Counted from the first letter of the stretch, positions 17,013 through 26,002 are shown. The stretch is 52,744 bases of DNA from Clostridiales bacterium (GCA_030446305.1 JASUSA010000017.1:1-52744); one strand, 5' to 3'. Notes: generated from the sequence alone by a model not told the origin. Program-made: numbers and translations.

Positions 17013-18293
17013 TTAATTCATCATCGTCGGTAACCACAGTACAATTTGAGGAAACACGATCATTAATAAAATACCAAGCATTGCCATCGCCAATAGCGGC
17101 ATTGCCCCTTTGAAGACCTTAGAAAGCGGAATACCACTGGTACCGCTGGCAATAAAGCAGTTTAGACCGACAGGCGGTGTAATAAGACCGACTTCCAATA
17201 GCATCACCAGTACAACACCAAACCAGATAGGATCATAGCCCATTTCAATCATGAGCGGCAGTACCAGCGGCAATGTCAACAGCATTGTCCCCATTGACGG
17301 CAAAAACATGCCGAGGAACAGATAGACGATGACAATGAGCAGCATTATTACGCCATTGGATACTTCAAGTCCGCTGATCGCTGTAATCGCAGCTTGCGTC
17401 AACCCCGTCAGCGTCAAATAGTATGTGAAAATCTGAGCGCCAATGATGATGGTAAACATCATTGCCGTCGTCTTCAGTGTGTTTTTTAACGATTTAATAA
17501 CGTCTTTAAGTGTAATTGATTTTGTCAAAATACCGAGCAGTAGGGTTACAATGGCGCCAAATGCCGCTGTCTCAGTAGGTGTTGTAATGCCTGAGTAAAG
17601 AAAAATCAAAATCATCAAGGCTATAATCACCATTGGCCATATATCCAATAGTGCCTTAAAACGCTCAGACCAGCTGTAAGGTTCAACAGGCGGCGCATTT
17701 TTCGGCCAAATTCTAACGATCAGCCATACACCGAGTGCATAGAGCAAAGCCATCATAATCCCCGGTATGATCCCGGCAATAAGAACCTTACCAATCGAAA
17801 CATTGGCTTGTGAACCGTAGACGACGAGTAAGATGCTCGGCGGAATAATCGCTGCCAGTGTACCGGCAATCGCCACTGTCCCGGCACTTAATTCATCACT
17901 ATAATTGCATTTCTTCATTTCCGGGATGGCAATCGCGCCAAATGTTGCGGTAGATGCAGAACTTGACCCCGAGCATGCGCCAAATGCTGCGCCACCGATG
18001 ATGGTGGCAATACCGAGACCGCCGCGAAGATGACCAATCCATTTATAGGCTGCTACATACGATTTTTTTGCCAGCCCTGTCACATCGAGAAACTCAGCCA
18101 TCAAAACAAAGAGCGGTATTGTAACCAATGTATAGCTTGCAACGCTTCTAAACGGTGTCGTCATCAGTATATTAACAGCCAGATCAAAGCCTTGGACATA
18201 AGTTAATCCAATGATACCTGCGGCGCCGAGGCAAAATCCAATCGGCATACCAAGGAACAGAAAAACAAGTAATAAAATCAATCCAATGATCAC
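17013..18293 (-). CDS. TRAP transporter large membrane subunit (DctM)
   Basis: A 426-aa integral membrane protein with about twelve helices and the DctM-family pattern (GMPIGFCLGAAGIIGL at the start, GGAAFGACSGSSSASTATFGAIAIPEM, LLEVGLITPPVGLNCFI near the end). It forms the ion-coupled channel of a tripartite carboxylate transporter with DctQ and DctP. The GTG start at 18293 overlaps the TGA of dctQ by four bases, with GGAGG upstream, so the two subunits are translationally coupled. Confidence 0.95.
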   Translation of the reverse strand: MIIGLILLLVFLFLGMPIGFCLGAAGIIGLTYVQGFDLAVNILMTTPFRSVASYTLVTIPLFVLMAEFLDVTGLAKKSYVAAYKWIGHLRGGLGIATIIGGAAFGACSGSSSASTATFGAIAIPEMKKCNYSDELSAGTVAIAGTLAAIIPPSILLVVYGSQANVSIGKVLIAGIIPGIMMALLYALGVWLIVRIWPKNAPPVEPYSWSERFKALLDIWPMVIIALMILIFLYSGITTPTETAAFGAIVTLLLGILTKSITLKDVIKSLKNTLKTTAMMFTIIIGAQIFTYYLTLTGLTQAAITAISGLEVSNGVIMLLIVIVYLFLGMFLPSMGTMLLTLPLVLPLMIEMGYDPIWFGVVLVMLLEVGLITPPVGLNCFIASGTSGIPLSKVFKGAMPLLAMAMLGILLMIVFPQIVLWLPTMMN

Positions 18294-18781
18294 GATTGCC
18301 CTCCTTTGATGCGTTTTATACCTTCAACGAGTTCAAAGAGTATTCTCACTGAGGTCATCAGCAGCCCCAATCCCATTAAGAAATATGCAGGCGCCAGCGG
18401 ATAGCCCAGTGACCCCCTTGACGTGCTGTTAACTTCAATACACCATAGCGCCTGTGCCAAGGCTTGCTTTGTCAGCAACATGGCATAAAAGAGCATGAAG
18501 AGCTGCATGATGATATCGGTTATTTTCAACATGCGTTCGGGAATATAATGGATAAACAAATCCACCCGAACATGCGCCTTATGCTTTTGCGCATAGCTGA
18601 TTGAGAGAAAAACAAGGCAAACCATCAAATATTCTTCTGTAATTTCCAAAGTTCCCGGCAGAGGATGATTAAAAACATACCGACCTACCGCATCAGAAAA
18701 CACCCAAATCATCATGATGAAAAGAATGGCGCTGCTGATCTTAATAATAATGTCATCGACTTTTTCAAAAATGCTTTTCAT
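18290..18781 (-). CDS. TRAP transporter small membrane subunit (DctQ)
   Basis: A 163-aa protein with four predicted membrane helices. The family pattern ISYAQKHKAHVRVDLFIHYIP follows the second helix. AAGGAG lies six bases before ATG 18781, chosen over an upstream TTG. The gene is 10 bases downstream of dctP and overlaps dctM. Confidence 0.93.
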   Translation of the reverse strand: MKSIFEKVDDIIIKISSAILFIMMIWVFSDAVGRYVFNHPLPGTLEITEEYLMVCLVFLSISYAQKHKAHVRVDLFIHYIPERMLKITDIIMQLFMLFYAMLLTKQALAQALWCIEVNSTSRGSLGYPLAPAYFLMGLGLLMTSVRILFELVEGIKRIKGGQS

Positions 18782-18791
18782 GACACGCTCC

Positions 18792-19913
18792 TTAAGGCTC
18801 AATATGATCTCTTAAACTTTGCAGCACTTGTGCACCGGGAAGCCCTTTGCCATCCATATCACTGATCCAGTCCGCTTCGACATTGGCTTGAGCCAGTATC
18901 CATTTTTTCTGTTCATCCTGTGACAGTTCATGTACCTCAAGCCCGCCGTTTTTAAACGCTTCAAGCGCTTCCTGCTCTAGTGAATCCATGGTTTCACCAA
19001 GCTGCGTCAAAGCCTCAGTGCTCGCCTGATTCATAGCCTCCTGAACATTTTGCGGTAATGTTTGCCAAACGTCTTCATTGATAACATAACCAAAGACACC
19101 GCCGGAAACGTTGACACCTGTCGTTACATATTTTGATGCTTCATTGATCTTATTTGAATCAGCCGCAATACACGAGATTAGCGTTCCGTCTACAGTGCCG
19201 CGCGCCATGGCTTCATAGAGCTCCGTCACCGGTATTTGCACCGGAATGGCACCAAGCGATGCGATAATCTTGTCCATGACCCCGCCGCTGCTTCTAATTT
19301 TTAACCCCTTGATTTCATCAAGCGAAGTAACGAGTTTCTTATTCGTTAATAGCTGAAACGTCTGATTGGCAAAAGGAAGAATCGGTCTAATGTCATTGCT
19401 TAAAAAATCATTTTCAAGAACCGGCGATGATGTTGCTACTGCCCAAACGGCTGGATTGCCTGTACTGCAGTTTGACCATGTTCCCGAGATAGCACCGGCA
19501 CCTGTAATCAGCGGCATCCTGCTGCTGAAATATGGAAACGGCACATAACCGATATCCGCAATCCCCTTGCTCATGATGTCGAGCATGTCGGCACTGCTGC
19601 CCATTTGCTGTGAAGGATAAATATCAAATTGAACCTGATTGTCCGTAAGTTCTGATACACGTGCCGTCCATACCATTAAACTGTTGGCCGGTACATAGTG
19701 TGTCGATGGATAAATATCTGCCACTTTTAGTTTAATTGTTTCTGGTGCCGGTTCAGATGTCGCCGCCGCTGAAGCACTGGCCGATTCTTGCTGTGAGCCT
19801 GTCGAGGTAGTCTCTTGAGTCTTGCTTCCACCACATGCAGTCAAAGATACGGTTAGACAAATCATTAAAACAATGCCCCAAAATCGCTTATAACCATTAA
19901 CCCTCTTGTTCAT
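18792..19913 (-). CDS. TRAP transporter substrate-binding lipoprotein (DctP)
   Basis: A 373-aa extracytoplasmic solute receptor. The N-terminus has a basic segment, a hydrophobic core and the lipobox LTAC at about residue 27, then a Ser/Ala/Thr-rich linker to residue ~58. The mature part matches the DctP family, including GLKIRSSGGVMDK with the arginine that normally grips the substrate carboxylate, and LYEAMARGTVDGTLIS. AAAGGAGG precedes the ATG. It is the first gene of the operon and sits 36 bases from a consensus -24/-12 element. The ligand is some organic acid; its binding loops do not allow naming it. Confidence 0.95.
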   Translation of the reverse strand: MNKRVNGYKRFWGIVLMICLTVSLTACGGSKTQETTSTGSQQESASASAAATSEPAPETIKLKVADIYPSTHYVPANSLMVWTARVSELTDNQVQFDIYPSQQMGSSADMLDIMSKGIADIGYVPFPYFSSRMPLITGAGAISGTWSNCSTGNPAVWAVATSSPVLENDFLSNDIRPILPFANQTFQLLTNKKLVTSLDEIKGLKIRSSGGVMDKIIASLGAIPVQIPVTELYEAMARGTVDGTLISCIAADSNKINEASKYVTTGVNVSGGVFGYVINEDVWQTLPQNVQEAMNQASTEALTQLGETMDSLEQEALEAFKNGGLEVHELSQDEQKKWILAQANVEADWISDMDGKGLPGAQVLQSLRDHIEP

Positions 19914-19948
19914 TTAGAACCTCCTTTAATTTCGTTGCTTATATATAA

Positions 19949-19964
19949 AGCAAAACCTGTGCCA
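19949..19964 (-). promoter_or_regulatory. Sigma-54 (-24/-12) promoter of the TRAP operon
   Basis: Read on the minus strand: TGGCAC-AGGTT-TTGCT, with the GG and GC exactly ten bases apart as sigma-54 requires. It lies 36-51 bp upstream of dctP and directly after the gene for a sigma-54 activator. Confidence 0.9.
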
Positions 19965-20025
19965 TCTTTCCTTGATCCCCCATAATCATTGAAAAATCAG
20001 CATTTCATTATTTGTTAGCGAAAAA

Positions 20026-20076
20026 AATTTGCAATATTTCTATTGCAAATTTAAATTTGAATTTCAAAATGAAATT
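20026..20076. promoter_or_regulatory. Inverted repeats upstream of the -24 element (activator site and/or prpR-like terminator)
   Basis: Two perfect inverted repeats: AATTTGCAATA-TTTC-TATTGCAAATT (20026-20051) and AATTTCA-AAA-TGAAATT (20060-20076). They are 60-110 bp upstream of the -24/-12 promoter, where an enhancer-binding protein would bind. The first one, read on the minus strand, also has a GAAA loop and is followed by seven T, so it may act as the terminator of the regulator gene instead of, or as well as, an activator site. Confidence 0.6.
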
Positions 20077-20093
20077 ACCGAGATGAAATTTGA

Positions 20094-21998
20094 TTAGTTA
20101 ATTTCTTTAAGTTTGCGCCATAGTGTCGTCTTTGAAATATTGAGGATGTTGGCCATTTCGTCTTTATCGCCACCAAGATGCTCATAAAGAAGCTGTATGA
20201 TCTGATTCTCCATTTCATTCATCGACGCAAGATTGATTTGTATCACCTTATCGTCAAGTCGCTTATAGCGCCTGTCATCAGAATCACCGTCGTGAACACA
20301 TTCGCTGAAAAGTGCCTTTGCCGTTACTGCATCGAGTGAATCGCGCATCGCCATCAGTCTTTCCCCAAAAGCCTGAAGCTCTCGCACGTTTCCCGGCCAG
20401 TCATAGCGAATCATCAACGGCTCTAAAAAAGCAAGCTCATCTGTGTTGACATAGCCTTTGTGATTTAAAAAATACTTAAAAATACACCAGATATCATCTT
20501 TCCGCTGACGAAGCGGCGGCACACTCAATTTCAAAATGTTAATACGATAATAGAGATCCTCTCTAAACTTGCCATCGACGACGAGGTTAAAGAGATTTTT
20601 ATTCGTCGCACAAATAATACGCACATCAATCGGAATGACGCGATCACCGCCTAACCGGATAACTTCCCGCTCCTGCAGCACGCGTAAGAACCGCGACTGA
20701 AGCTGAATGCTCATTTCGCCAATTTCATCTAAAAAAATCGTGCCCTTGTGTGCCAATTCAAATATACCGAGCTTGCCGCCTTTTCGAGCACCGGTAAAAG
20801 CCCCTTCTTCATAGCCAAAGAGCTCACTCTCCAAGAGATTTTCAGGCAGAGAGGCACAGTTGATGGCAACGAAAGGACCTGCAGCACATGTACTTTCACG
20901 ATGAATACTCTGGGCAAACAACTCTTTCCCCGTACCGCTTTCGCCATAGATTAGGATATTGGATTTTGATTTGGCATAGAGCTTTGCCTTTTGAATGAGT
21001 TCCAGCATTTCAGTATTTTGTGTGATTATATCATCAAAGTGTGTTTTGGATACAAACCCCTTTTTCACATAATCATGACGCAGTTTTGCATCCAAGTCAT
21101 GTATATTCGACGCTTTTTGTAAATTGATCAATACGCAATCTGTCTGATCCTCTTCATCAATCGGAAATCGGTTAACGATGATACGACTTCGATTGACGTC
21201 GATAAGCTCGCCACTGATCGCCGTCTTGTCATACACCTTTCGGATATCTGGCGCCACGAGCATTGCATCCGTCATATCTTTGCCAATAACAGCATCACTA
21301 TCAACATTAAAAATTTCAGACATGATTTCATTGAAAACCGTTATTTTGCCTTCACCTGTCACCAGCATATAGCCTTCTTTGGCATTGTCGTAGATCGCCT
21401 TCATCCACTTATTTTTCTCTGTCTCGCGGCGTCTGATTTCCACCGTTGCCTTCGCGCGGTTAATAGCTGAAATGAAATCCTCACGACTCGTTTCAAGCAA
21501 TACACTGTTAATGCCCGATTTAAAGGCATTTCGAAAGACACAGGATCCAGTGCCAATGACGACATCATATCCTTTTCTAGCAATCTCATGCGTCTTGCCT
21601 TCAATTTCATGAATTTCATTAAACGTAAAGTAATCAAACTCAATGTCCAGCAATCGCTTAATCAATTCAAAATCATAAAACTGTTTATTGCGCTGATAAT
21701 CCACAAAAGCAATCTTTTCCCCAAGTTCATGTGCTTTGTGAACGGCATTGATTAGGTCAAAATTTGAATTTTCCATGACGACAACGGGAATTTCAACAGA
21801 TTCTCGGATCAGTTCCCCCGTGTAACCTCTTGCGATAATGACTTCGACATCCGCTTCTTCTATGAGCGCTTTTGCTGCCCTTATACCATCATATAAATTA
21901 CCGAGTTTGAAATAGATGGTTTCACCTATAGATTCTGCAATGGTTTTAAAATATTCCTCATATTTGATATAATGCCAGACAACCCCAATTTTAGCCAT
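20094..21998 (-). CDS. PrpR-type sigma-54-dependent activator of the TRAP operon
   Basis: A 634-aa enhancer-binding protein. Residues ~1-190 match the PrpR_N sensor fold (IIARGYTGELIRESVEIPVVVME is the typical core), ~200-300 a PAS domain (YDNAKEGYMLVTGEGKITVFNE), ~320-560 the AAA+ domain with Walker A GESGTGKE near residue 350, GAFTGA near 400, Walker B TIFLDEIGE and the R-finger region. The C-terminal helix-turn-helix of Fis type is MANILNISKTTLWRKLKEI. GGGAGG lies seven bases before ATG 21998. PrpR_N domains sense small organic acids or their CoA-pathway products in known members, so the regulator probably detects the acid carried by the TRAP system (inference). Confidence 0.93.
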   Translation of the reverse strand: MAKIGVVWHYIKYEEYFKTIAESIGETIYFKLGNLYDGIRAAKALIEEADVEVIIARGYTGELIRESVEIPVVVMENSNFDLINAVHKAHELGEKIAFVDYQRNKQFYDFELIKRLLDIEFDYFTFNEIHEIEGKTHEIARKGYDVVIGTGSCVFRNAFKSGINSVLLETSREDFISAINRAKATVEIRRRETEKNKWMKAIYDNAKEGYMLVTGEGKITVFNEIMSEIFNVDSDAVIGKDMTDAMLVAPDIRKVYDKTAISGELIDVNRSRIIVNRFPIDEEDQTDCVLINLQKASNIHDLDAKLRHDYVKKGFVSKTHFDDIITQNTEMLELIQKAKLYAKSKSNILIYGESGTGKELFAQSIHRESTCAAGPFVAINCASLPENLLESELFGYEEGAFTGARKGGKLGIFELAHKGTIFLDEIGEMSIQLQSRFLRVLQEREVIRLGGDRVIPIDVRIICATNKNLFNLVVDGKFREDLYYRINILKLSVPPLRQRKDDIWCIFKYFLNHKGYVNTDELAFLEPLMIRYDWPGNVRELQAFGERLMAMRDSLDAVTAKALFSECVHDGDSDDRRYKRLDDKVIQINLASMNEMENQIIQLLYEHLGGDKDEMANILNISKTTLWRKLKEIN

Positions 21999-22012
21999 TT
22001 GCCTACCTCCCA

Positions 22013-22036
22013 TTACGCTAATTAACCCTAGCGTAA
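22013..22036. promoter_or_regulatory. Inverted repeat upstream of the PrpR-type gene
   Basis: TTACGCTA-ATTAACCC-TAGCGTAA: perfect 8-bp arms separated by 8 bp, ending three bases from the RBS of the regulator gene. A bound repressor or the regulator itself would cover the translation start region; the binder is unknown. Confidence 0.5.
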
Positions 22037-22144
22037 CATTAAAACCACATCTTCACAATGTCCTTGTACAAATATACATACATTCAAACCTAGATTTTCT
22101 CACGTTTTCAAAGCAAAAAATATTTTTTGATGTCAATTTATGTC

Positions 22145-22191
22145 AAAAAAAAGCAACCCGCCAAAGACTGTATCATTCAATGGCGAATTGC
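22145..22191 (-). terminator. Terminator of the glycine-betaine transporter operon
   Basis: On the minus strand GCAATTCGCCA pairs with TGGCGGGTTGC (two G-T pairs) around a 17-nt loop, followed by eight T. Confidence 0.8.
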
Positions 22192-22224
22192 GTTAATTTT
22201 TTGATTATAATCTCGCGTTGCTGC

Positions 22225-23178
22225 TTATTCTGCAGGAATCCACGAATTTACAAGTTCTTCATGGTCAGCCATCCAAACTCTTGCAACATCGACAGGATCA
22301 TCATCACTGTCTGCAATGGCGCCCATTAAGTCACCGAGCTGTTGACCATCCATGTAGAAATTCGTTAAGAATGCCGCAACATCCGGCATGTCGTCGCTAA
22401 AACCTTTTCTTGTAATGGTATGAATGTTTTCCGAACCGCCGTAGACACCTTGTGGATCTTCTAAGAATTTAAGATCCCAACGTGCGAATTTCCAATGTGG
22501 CGCCCAGCCTGTTACTGCAATTGCCTCATTATCTTCAATTGCCGCACCCAGAGCCGCCGTCATCGCCGGACCACTGCCTGGTATCAATTCGTAATCCAAA
22601 CCGTAAGCTTCAATAGCAGCATCTGTCGCCTTCATAATACCCGCGCCTGAATCAATCCCAATGAGTTCATGATTAAAATCATCTGCAACATCATTAAGTT
22701 CCTCAATGCTGTTAATCGCAACGTAAGATGGTACGACTAAGCCAATTTTGGCATCTTCAAAGTTATTGCCTAAATCATCTAAATCATCGCCGTACTCATC
22801 CATGTAACTAGCATGGGTCGTCGGGAGCCATGCATCCATAAATGCATCTTGGTCACCATTGGCCAATGAGGTAAAGATCGGCGCAACATCGGCCATGGTT
22901 ATTTCCACGGTGTATCCCATTTTGTCTTCGAGAATGGCTTTCGCCAGATTAGTCATTGCAACACCTTCAGACCAGTTAACATAAACGAGTTTAACCGTTC
23001 CCTTCTCAGCATCAGATGTCTGATCTGCGGACTGATCATCTGTTGATGTCGCCTCGGATTCACTGCCACTTGTACTACCACTGGTTTCTGGTGCGGTCTC
23101 TGAACATCCAGCCAGCATCATCAAACTCAATAAGAGTGTTAATATCAATGCTACCCATTTCATATTTCCTTTTCTCAT
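22225..23178 (-). CDS. Glycine betaine-type ABC transporter substrate-binding lipoprotein (OpuAC/ProX-like)
   Basis: A 317-aa lipoprotein with the lipobox LAGC near residue 25 and an acidic Ser/Thr linker to about residue 60. The mature protein has the aromatic-rich segments of quaternary-amine receptors: VNWSEGVAMTNLAKAIL, DAWLPTTHASYM and GWAPHWKFARWDLKFLEDPQGVYG, which supply the Trp cage for the ammonium head group. AAGGAGG precedes the ATG by four bases. It is the third gene of an ATPase-permease-receptor operon and is followed by a terminator. Betaine, proline betaine or choline are possible ligands; uptake may serve osmoprotection or supply a fermentable substrate. Confidence 0.92.
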   Translation of the reverse strand: MRKGNMKWVALILTLLLSLMMLAGCSETAPETSGSTSGSESEATSTDDQSADQTSDAEKGTVKLVYVNWSEGVAMTNLAKAILEDKMGYTVEITMADVAPIFTSLANGDQDAFMDAWLPTTHASYMDEYGDDLDDLGNNFEDAKIGLVVPSYVAINSIEELNDVADDFNHELIGIDSGAGIMKATDAAIEAYGLDYELIPGSGPAMTAALGAAIEDNEAIAVTGWAPHWKFARWDLKFLEDPQGVYGGSENIHTITRKGFSDDMPDVAAFLTNFYMDGQQLGDLMGAIADSDDDPVDVARVWMADHEELVNSWIPAE

Positions 23179-23304
23179 GTTACCTCCTTATTAAATACGT
23201 TAGTTGATCTATGGTAAGTGATTTACCGATAATTTTATGAAGCTTGTGACTAAACGCGCATGCCAGCTAGCCTCATCGAGTTCTTTGCATCATTCGTTCC
23301 TTTT

Positions 23305-24144
23305 CTATGACGTTTTCTTGGCATTCGTTCGCGTTCCAACAGCCTGTGTAATGCGGTCGAGTACAATAGCGAGAATAACGACGGCAATACCGCCTTCAAA
23401 CCCATCACCAATCTGCATCTGTGTGACGCCGCTTAAAACAACTTCCCCAAGCCCTCTGGCACCAATCATAGCCGATATAACGACCATTGACAGTGAGAGC
23501 ATAATGGTTTGATTGACACCGGCAAGTATCGTCGGCATCGCTAGTGGTATCTGTACTTTTAAAAGCATCTGACCTGAAGTCGAACCAAACGAGGTTGCCG
23601 CTTCCACAACATCTTCCGGTACCTGACGGATACCCAAGTTGGTCAGGCGCACTACCGGCGGCATTGCAAAAATAATCGTCGCAATAGCGCCTGGCATTTT
23701 ACCAAGACCAAAGAAAATAACAGAGGGAATCAGATAGACAAATGCCGGCATCGTCTGCATAAAATCGAGTATCGGTTTGACAATGCGTTCTGTCATATCA
23801 TTTTTCGCCATCCAAATGCCAAGTGGAATACCGATTACCAGCGCCAGAAATGTTGCACTGAACACCAAAGACAGCGTATCAATCATTTCAGACCAGAGAT
23901 CGATCGAATAGATAATATAAAGGCCGACGGCAGACAGGATTCCTAGTTTCTTTCCCGATAAACGCCATGCCAGTACGGCGACTAAAATAATCAACAGCCA
24001 CCAAGGTATAAAATGCAGAAAATCTTCGATGTGATCAATAATAGCTAAAACACCTTTTTTCATGCCCTTAAAAAAAGGATCAAAATTATCTTTTAACAAA
24101 TCAATAAATGCTTCAAAATATTCACCTAATGGCAGTCTAATCAT
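23305..24144 (-). CDS. Glycine betaine-type ABC transporter permease (OpuAB/ProW-like)
   Basis: A 279-aa membrane protein with six or so helices. The EAA loop, typical of ABC importer permeases, is visible as VEAATSFGSTSGQMLLKVQIPLAMPTILAGVNQ, which contacts the ATPase. The N-terminal region LPLGEYFEAFIDLLKDNFDPFF resembles the amphipathic start of ProW. AGGAGG lies nine bases before the ATG. It overlaps the ATPase gene by eight bases. Confidence 0.94.
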   Translation of the reverse strand: MIRLPLGEYFEAFIDLLKDNFDPFFKGMKKGVLAIIDHIEDFLHFIPWWLLIILVAVLAWRLSGKKLGILSAVGLYIIYSIDLWSEMIDTLSLVFSATFLALVIGIPLGIWMAKNDMTERIVKPILDFMQTMPAFVYLIPSVIFFGLGKMPGAIATIIFAMPPVVRLTNLGIRQVPEDVVEAATSFGSTSGQMLLKVQIPLAMPTILAGVNQTIMLSLSMVVISAMIGARGLGEVVLSGVTQMQIGDGFEGGIAVVILAIVLDRITQAVGTRTNAKKTS

Positions 24145-25333
24145 TGCTTTCAGCCTCCTCTCCTAAGATACCGGCAAGTACTGATACCCTGACGATAATG
24201 CCCAAGAGTCTATTGGATTCATTGATAACGGCAATCGGATATTTTGTCTTAATTGCCGTCGGCATCAGGTCGAGCAGTGGTGTATCGCCATCAGTGGTTT
24301 CAATCTCTTTATTTATAATCGCCTGCAAGGATGTCTCACCGCGTTTCAATGCGTCAATTGCATCATCAATGGTAACGATCCCCTGAAGAATTCGCGCCTT
24401 ATCAACAACAAAAATACTGGAAATCCCTACTTCCTCCATTTTTCGCATGGCAACGCGAATCCCATCTTTAAGGGTAACAATACCGTCTGGTTTTTTCATA
24501 ACAGCAGAAGCCGTCAGTACTTTTGCACGGTTGACATCTTTAATGAATGCGCGTACATAATCATCAGCCGGATGATCGAGAATTTCTTCAGGTGTGCCAA
24601 TCTGTACGACAACACCCTCTTTCATAATCGCAATGCGATCACCTATCTTAAGCGCCTCATCTAAGTCATGTGTAATAAAAATAATCGTTTTTTTCATACG
24701 CTCTTGAAGTGCGATCAATTCATCCTGCATTTCAGTTCGTATAAGCGGATCTAATGCACTGAACGCTTCATCCATCAATAAAATATCTGCTTCTGTCGCC
24801 AATGCTCTGGCAAGGCCTACACGCTGCTGCATACCGCCGCTGAGCTCACTTGGAAATGATTCTTCATAGCCGCTTAGGCCAACCATTTCCAGTGCTTCAT
24901 ATGCCTTTTTAATACGTTCTGTCGGCGGTACCTTCTGTACTTCAAGGCCGTAAGCGACATTTTCTGCAACCGTCCGATGCGGAAAAAGTGCAAAGTGCTG
25001 GAATACCATTGCAATTTTTTTACGCCTTACTTGCAGCAAGACTTCATCCGAGCAGCCCACAATATTTTGATCATCAATGTAAATTTCACCTGCTGTCGGT
25101 TCAATCAGCCTGTTTAGACATCTAATAAGCGTTGATTTTCCACTGCCTGACAATCCCATAACGACAAAGATCTCACCTTCTTCAACATCAAAATTGGCGT
25201 CGTTTATGCCTATGCCATTACCTGTTTTTTTAAGAAGTTCCTCTTTGGATATGCCCTGTTTAACTAACGGAAGCGCTTTTTGAGGTCTTGGTCCATAAAT
25301 TTTATAGAGCGACTTTACTGTAACTTTCGCCAT
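24137..25333 (-). CDS. Glycine betaine-type ABC transporter ATPase with CBS pair (OpuAA/ProV-like)
   Basis: A 398-aa cytoplasmic ATPase. It has Walker A GLSGSGKST (about residue 59), the glutamine loop in VFQHFALFPHRTV, signature LSGGMQQRVGL, Walker B ILLMDEAFSALDP and H-loop FITHDLDEAL. Residues ~280-398 contain two CBS motifs (MRKMEEVGISSIFVVD and a weaker C-terminal one), which in OpuA sense ionic strength. The length is normal for the family. AAGGAGG precedes the ATG. First gene of the operon; a 10-codon upstream frame and a strong hairpin lie in its leader. Confidence 0.95.
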   Translation of the reverse strand: MAKVTVKSLYKIYGPRPQKALPLVKQGISKEELLKKTGNGIGINDANFDVEEGEIFVVMGLSGSGKSTLIRCLNRLIEPTAGEIYIDDQNIVGCSDEVLLQVRRKKIAMVFQHFALFPHRTVAENVAYGLEVQKVPPTERIKKAYEALEMVGLSGYEESFPSELSGGMQQRVGLARALATEADILLMDEAFSALDPLIRTEMQDELIALQERMKKTIIFITHDLDEALKIGDRIAIMKEGVVVQIGTPEEILDHPADDYVRAFIKDVNRAKVLTASAVMKKPDGIVTLKDGIRVAMRKMEEVGISSIFVVDKARILQGIVTIDDAIDALKRGETSLQAIINKEIETTDGDTPLLDLMPTAIKTKYPIAVINESNRLLGIIVRVSVLAGILGEEAESND

Positions 25334-25348
25334 AAATACCTCCTTTAT

Positions 25349-25381
25349 TTAAGTAAATTTCATTATTTCTATATTTTTCAT
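25349..25381 (-). CDS. Possible 10-aa leader peptide before the betaine transporter operon
   Basis: ATG AAA AAT... encodes MKNIEIMKFT and stops 15 bases before the ATPase start. AGGAG lies seven bases before its ATG, a spacing as good as that of real genes here. It could couple translation or be a chance reading frame; no codon run points to an amino-acid attenuator. Confidence 0.3.
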   Translation of the reverse strand: MKNIEIMKFT

Positions 25382-25551
25382 ATCGCTACTCCTGTGAAGA
25401 CAAAGAATACTTTATGACACGCAAAAATATTCGCGTCACCCATTTGACGTGAATGATAGTCAGTTCTGTTTTTCGTTTTAAAACACTGCCATATTATAAA
25501 GCCTTTGATTAACAATTAACTTTTGTGTTGCTCAAGTTCTTTTTTCAAATA

Positions 25552-25594
25552 AAAAAGACACCCCAACTCTATTTTTCAATAGAGTTAGAGTGTC
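25552..25594 (-). terminator. Strong minus-strand terminator in the leader upstream of the betaine transporter
   Basis: GACAC and AACTCTATT pair with AATAGAGTT and GTGTC around a small loop; the minus-strand transcript continues with TTTTTTATTT. It is 218 bp upstream of the ATPase start and more than 400 bp past the dehydratase stop. It may end the dehydratase transcript or act as an attenuator for the transporter. Confidence 0.75.
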
Positions 25595-25894
25595 TAAGTT
25601 TCGCCGTAAATGACTCACATTATACCACCATATGATAGTATAGCACATTCCCATCTGAGCCTGTGCAGACCCCAGTTCTAAAACCTTATTTTTTCAGTCA
25701 TATTTTCGTCAATACAACACCTATTGTGTGGTTAATGGCATTAACGCTCAATGTCGCCTCACACAGATCTATTCACGAGAACATATCCCTGCTCGACGCC
25801 AAAACTACTCATATTCCTTACTTCAACATTTAATTGTTCGGGTTATTATACCATGTTTTTTATACTTATGTCAATTTTCGCTCACGGAATGCGT
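25595..25894. other. Gene-free interval between the terminator and a tandem-repeat array
   Basis: No supported coding sequence. On the minus strand two extended -10 like elements are seen, TGGTATAAT (about 25619-25627) and TGCTATACT (about 25633-25643), the first of which would start a transcript that runs directly into the hairpin at 25552-25594. No known riboswitch family was recognised. Confidence 0.35.
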
Positions 25895-26002
25895 GTACAG
25901 TCGCCTCTACAGTCCCTTGTGCAGTCTTTTGTGCAGTCTTTTGTGCAGTCTTTTGTGCAGTCTTTTGTGCAGTCTTTTGTGCAGTCTTTTGTGCAGCCAT
26001 AT
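25895..26002. repeat. 12-bp tandem repeat, nine copies
   Basis: Six identical copies of GTGCAGTCTTTT (25919-25990), flanked by two diverged copies (GTACAGTCGCCT, CTACAGTCCCTT) on the left and one diverged copy on the right. It starts 21 bp after the dehydratase stop codon on the minus strand. Because 12 is a multiple of three it creates spurious repetitive reading frames. Confidence 0.95.

Noticed and set aside
25552..25894. Known riboswitch before the betaine transporter
   Set aside because: No conserved core of glycine, SAM, TPP, cobalamin or other familiar classes could be seen; reported only as a possible attenuator.
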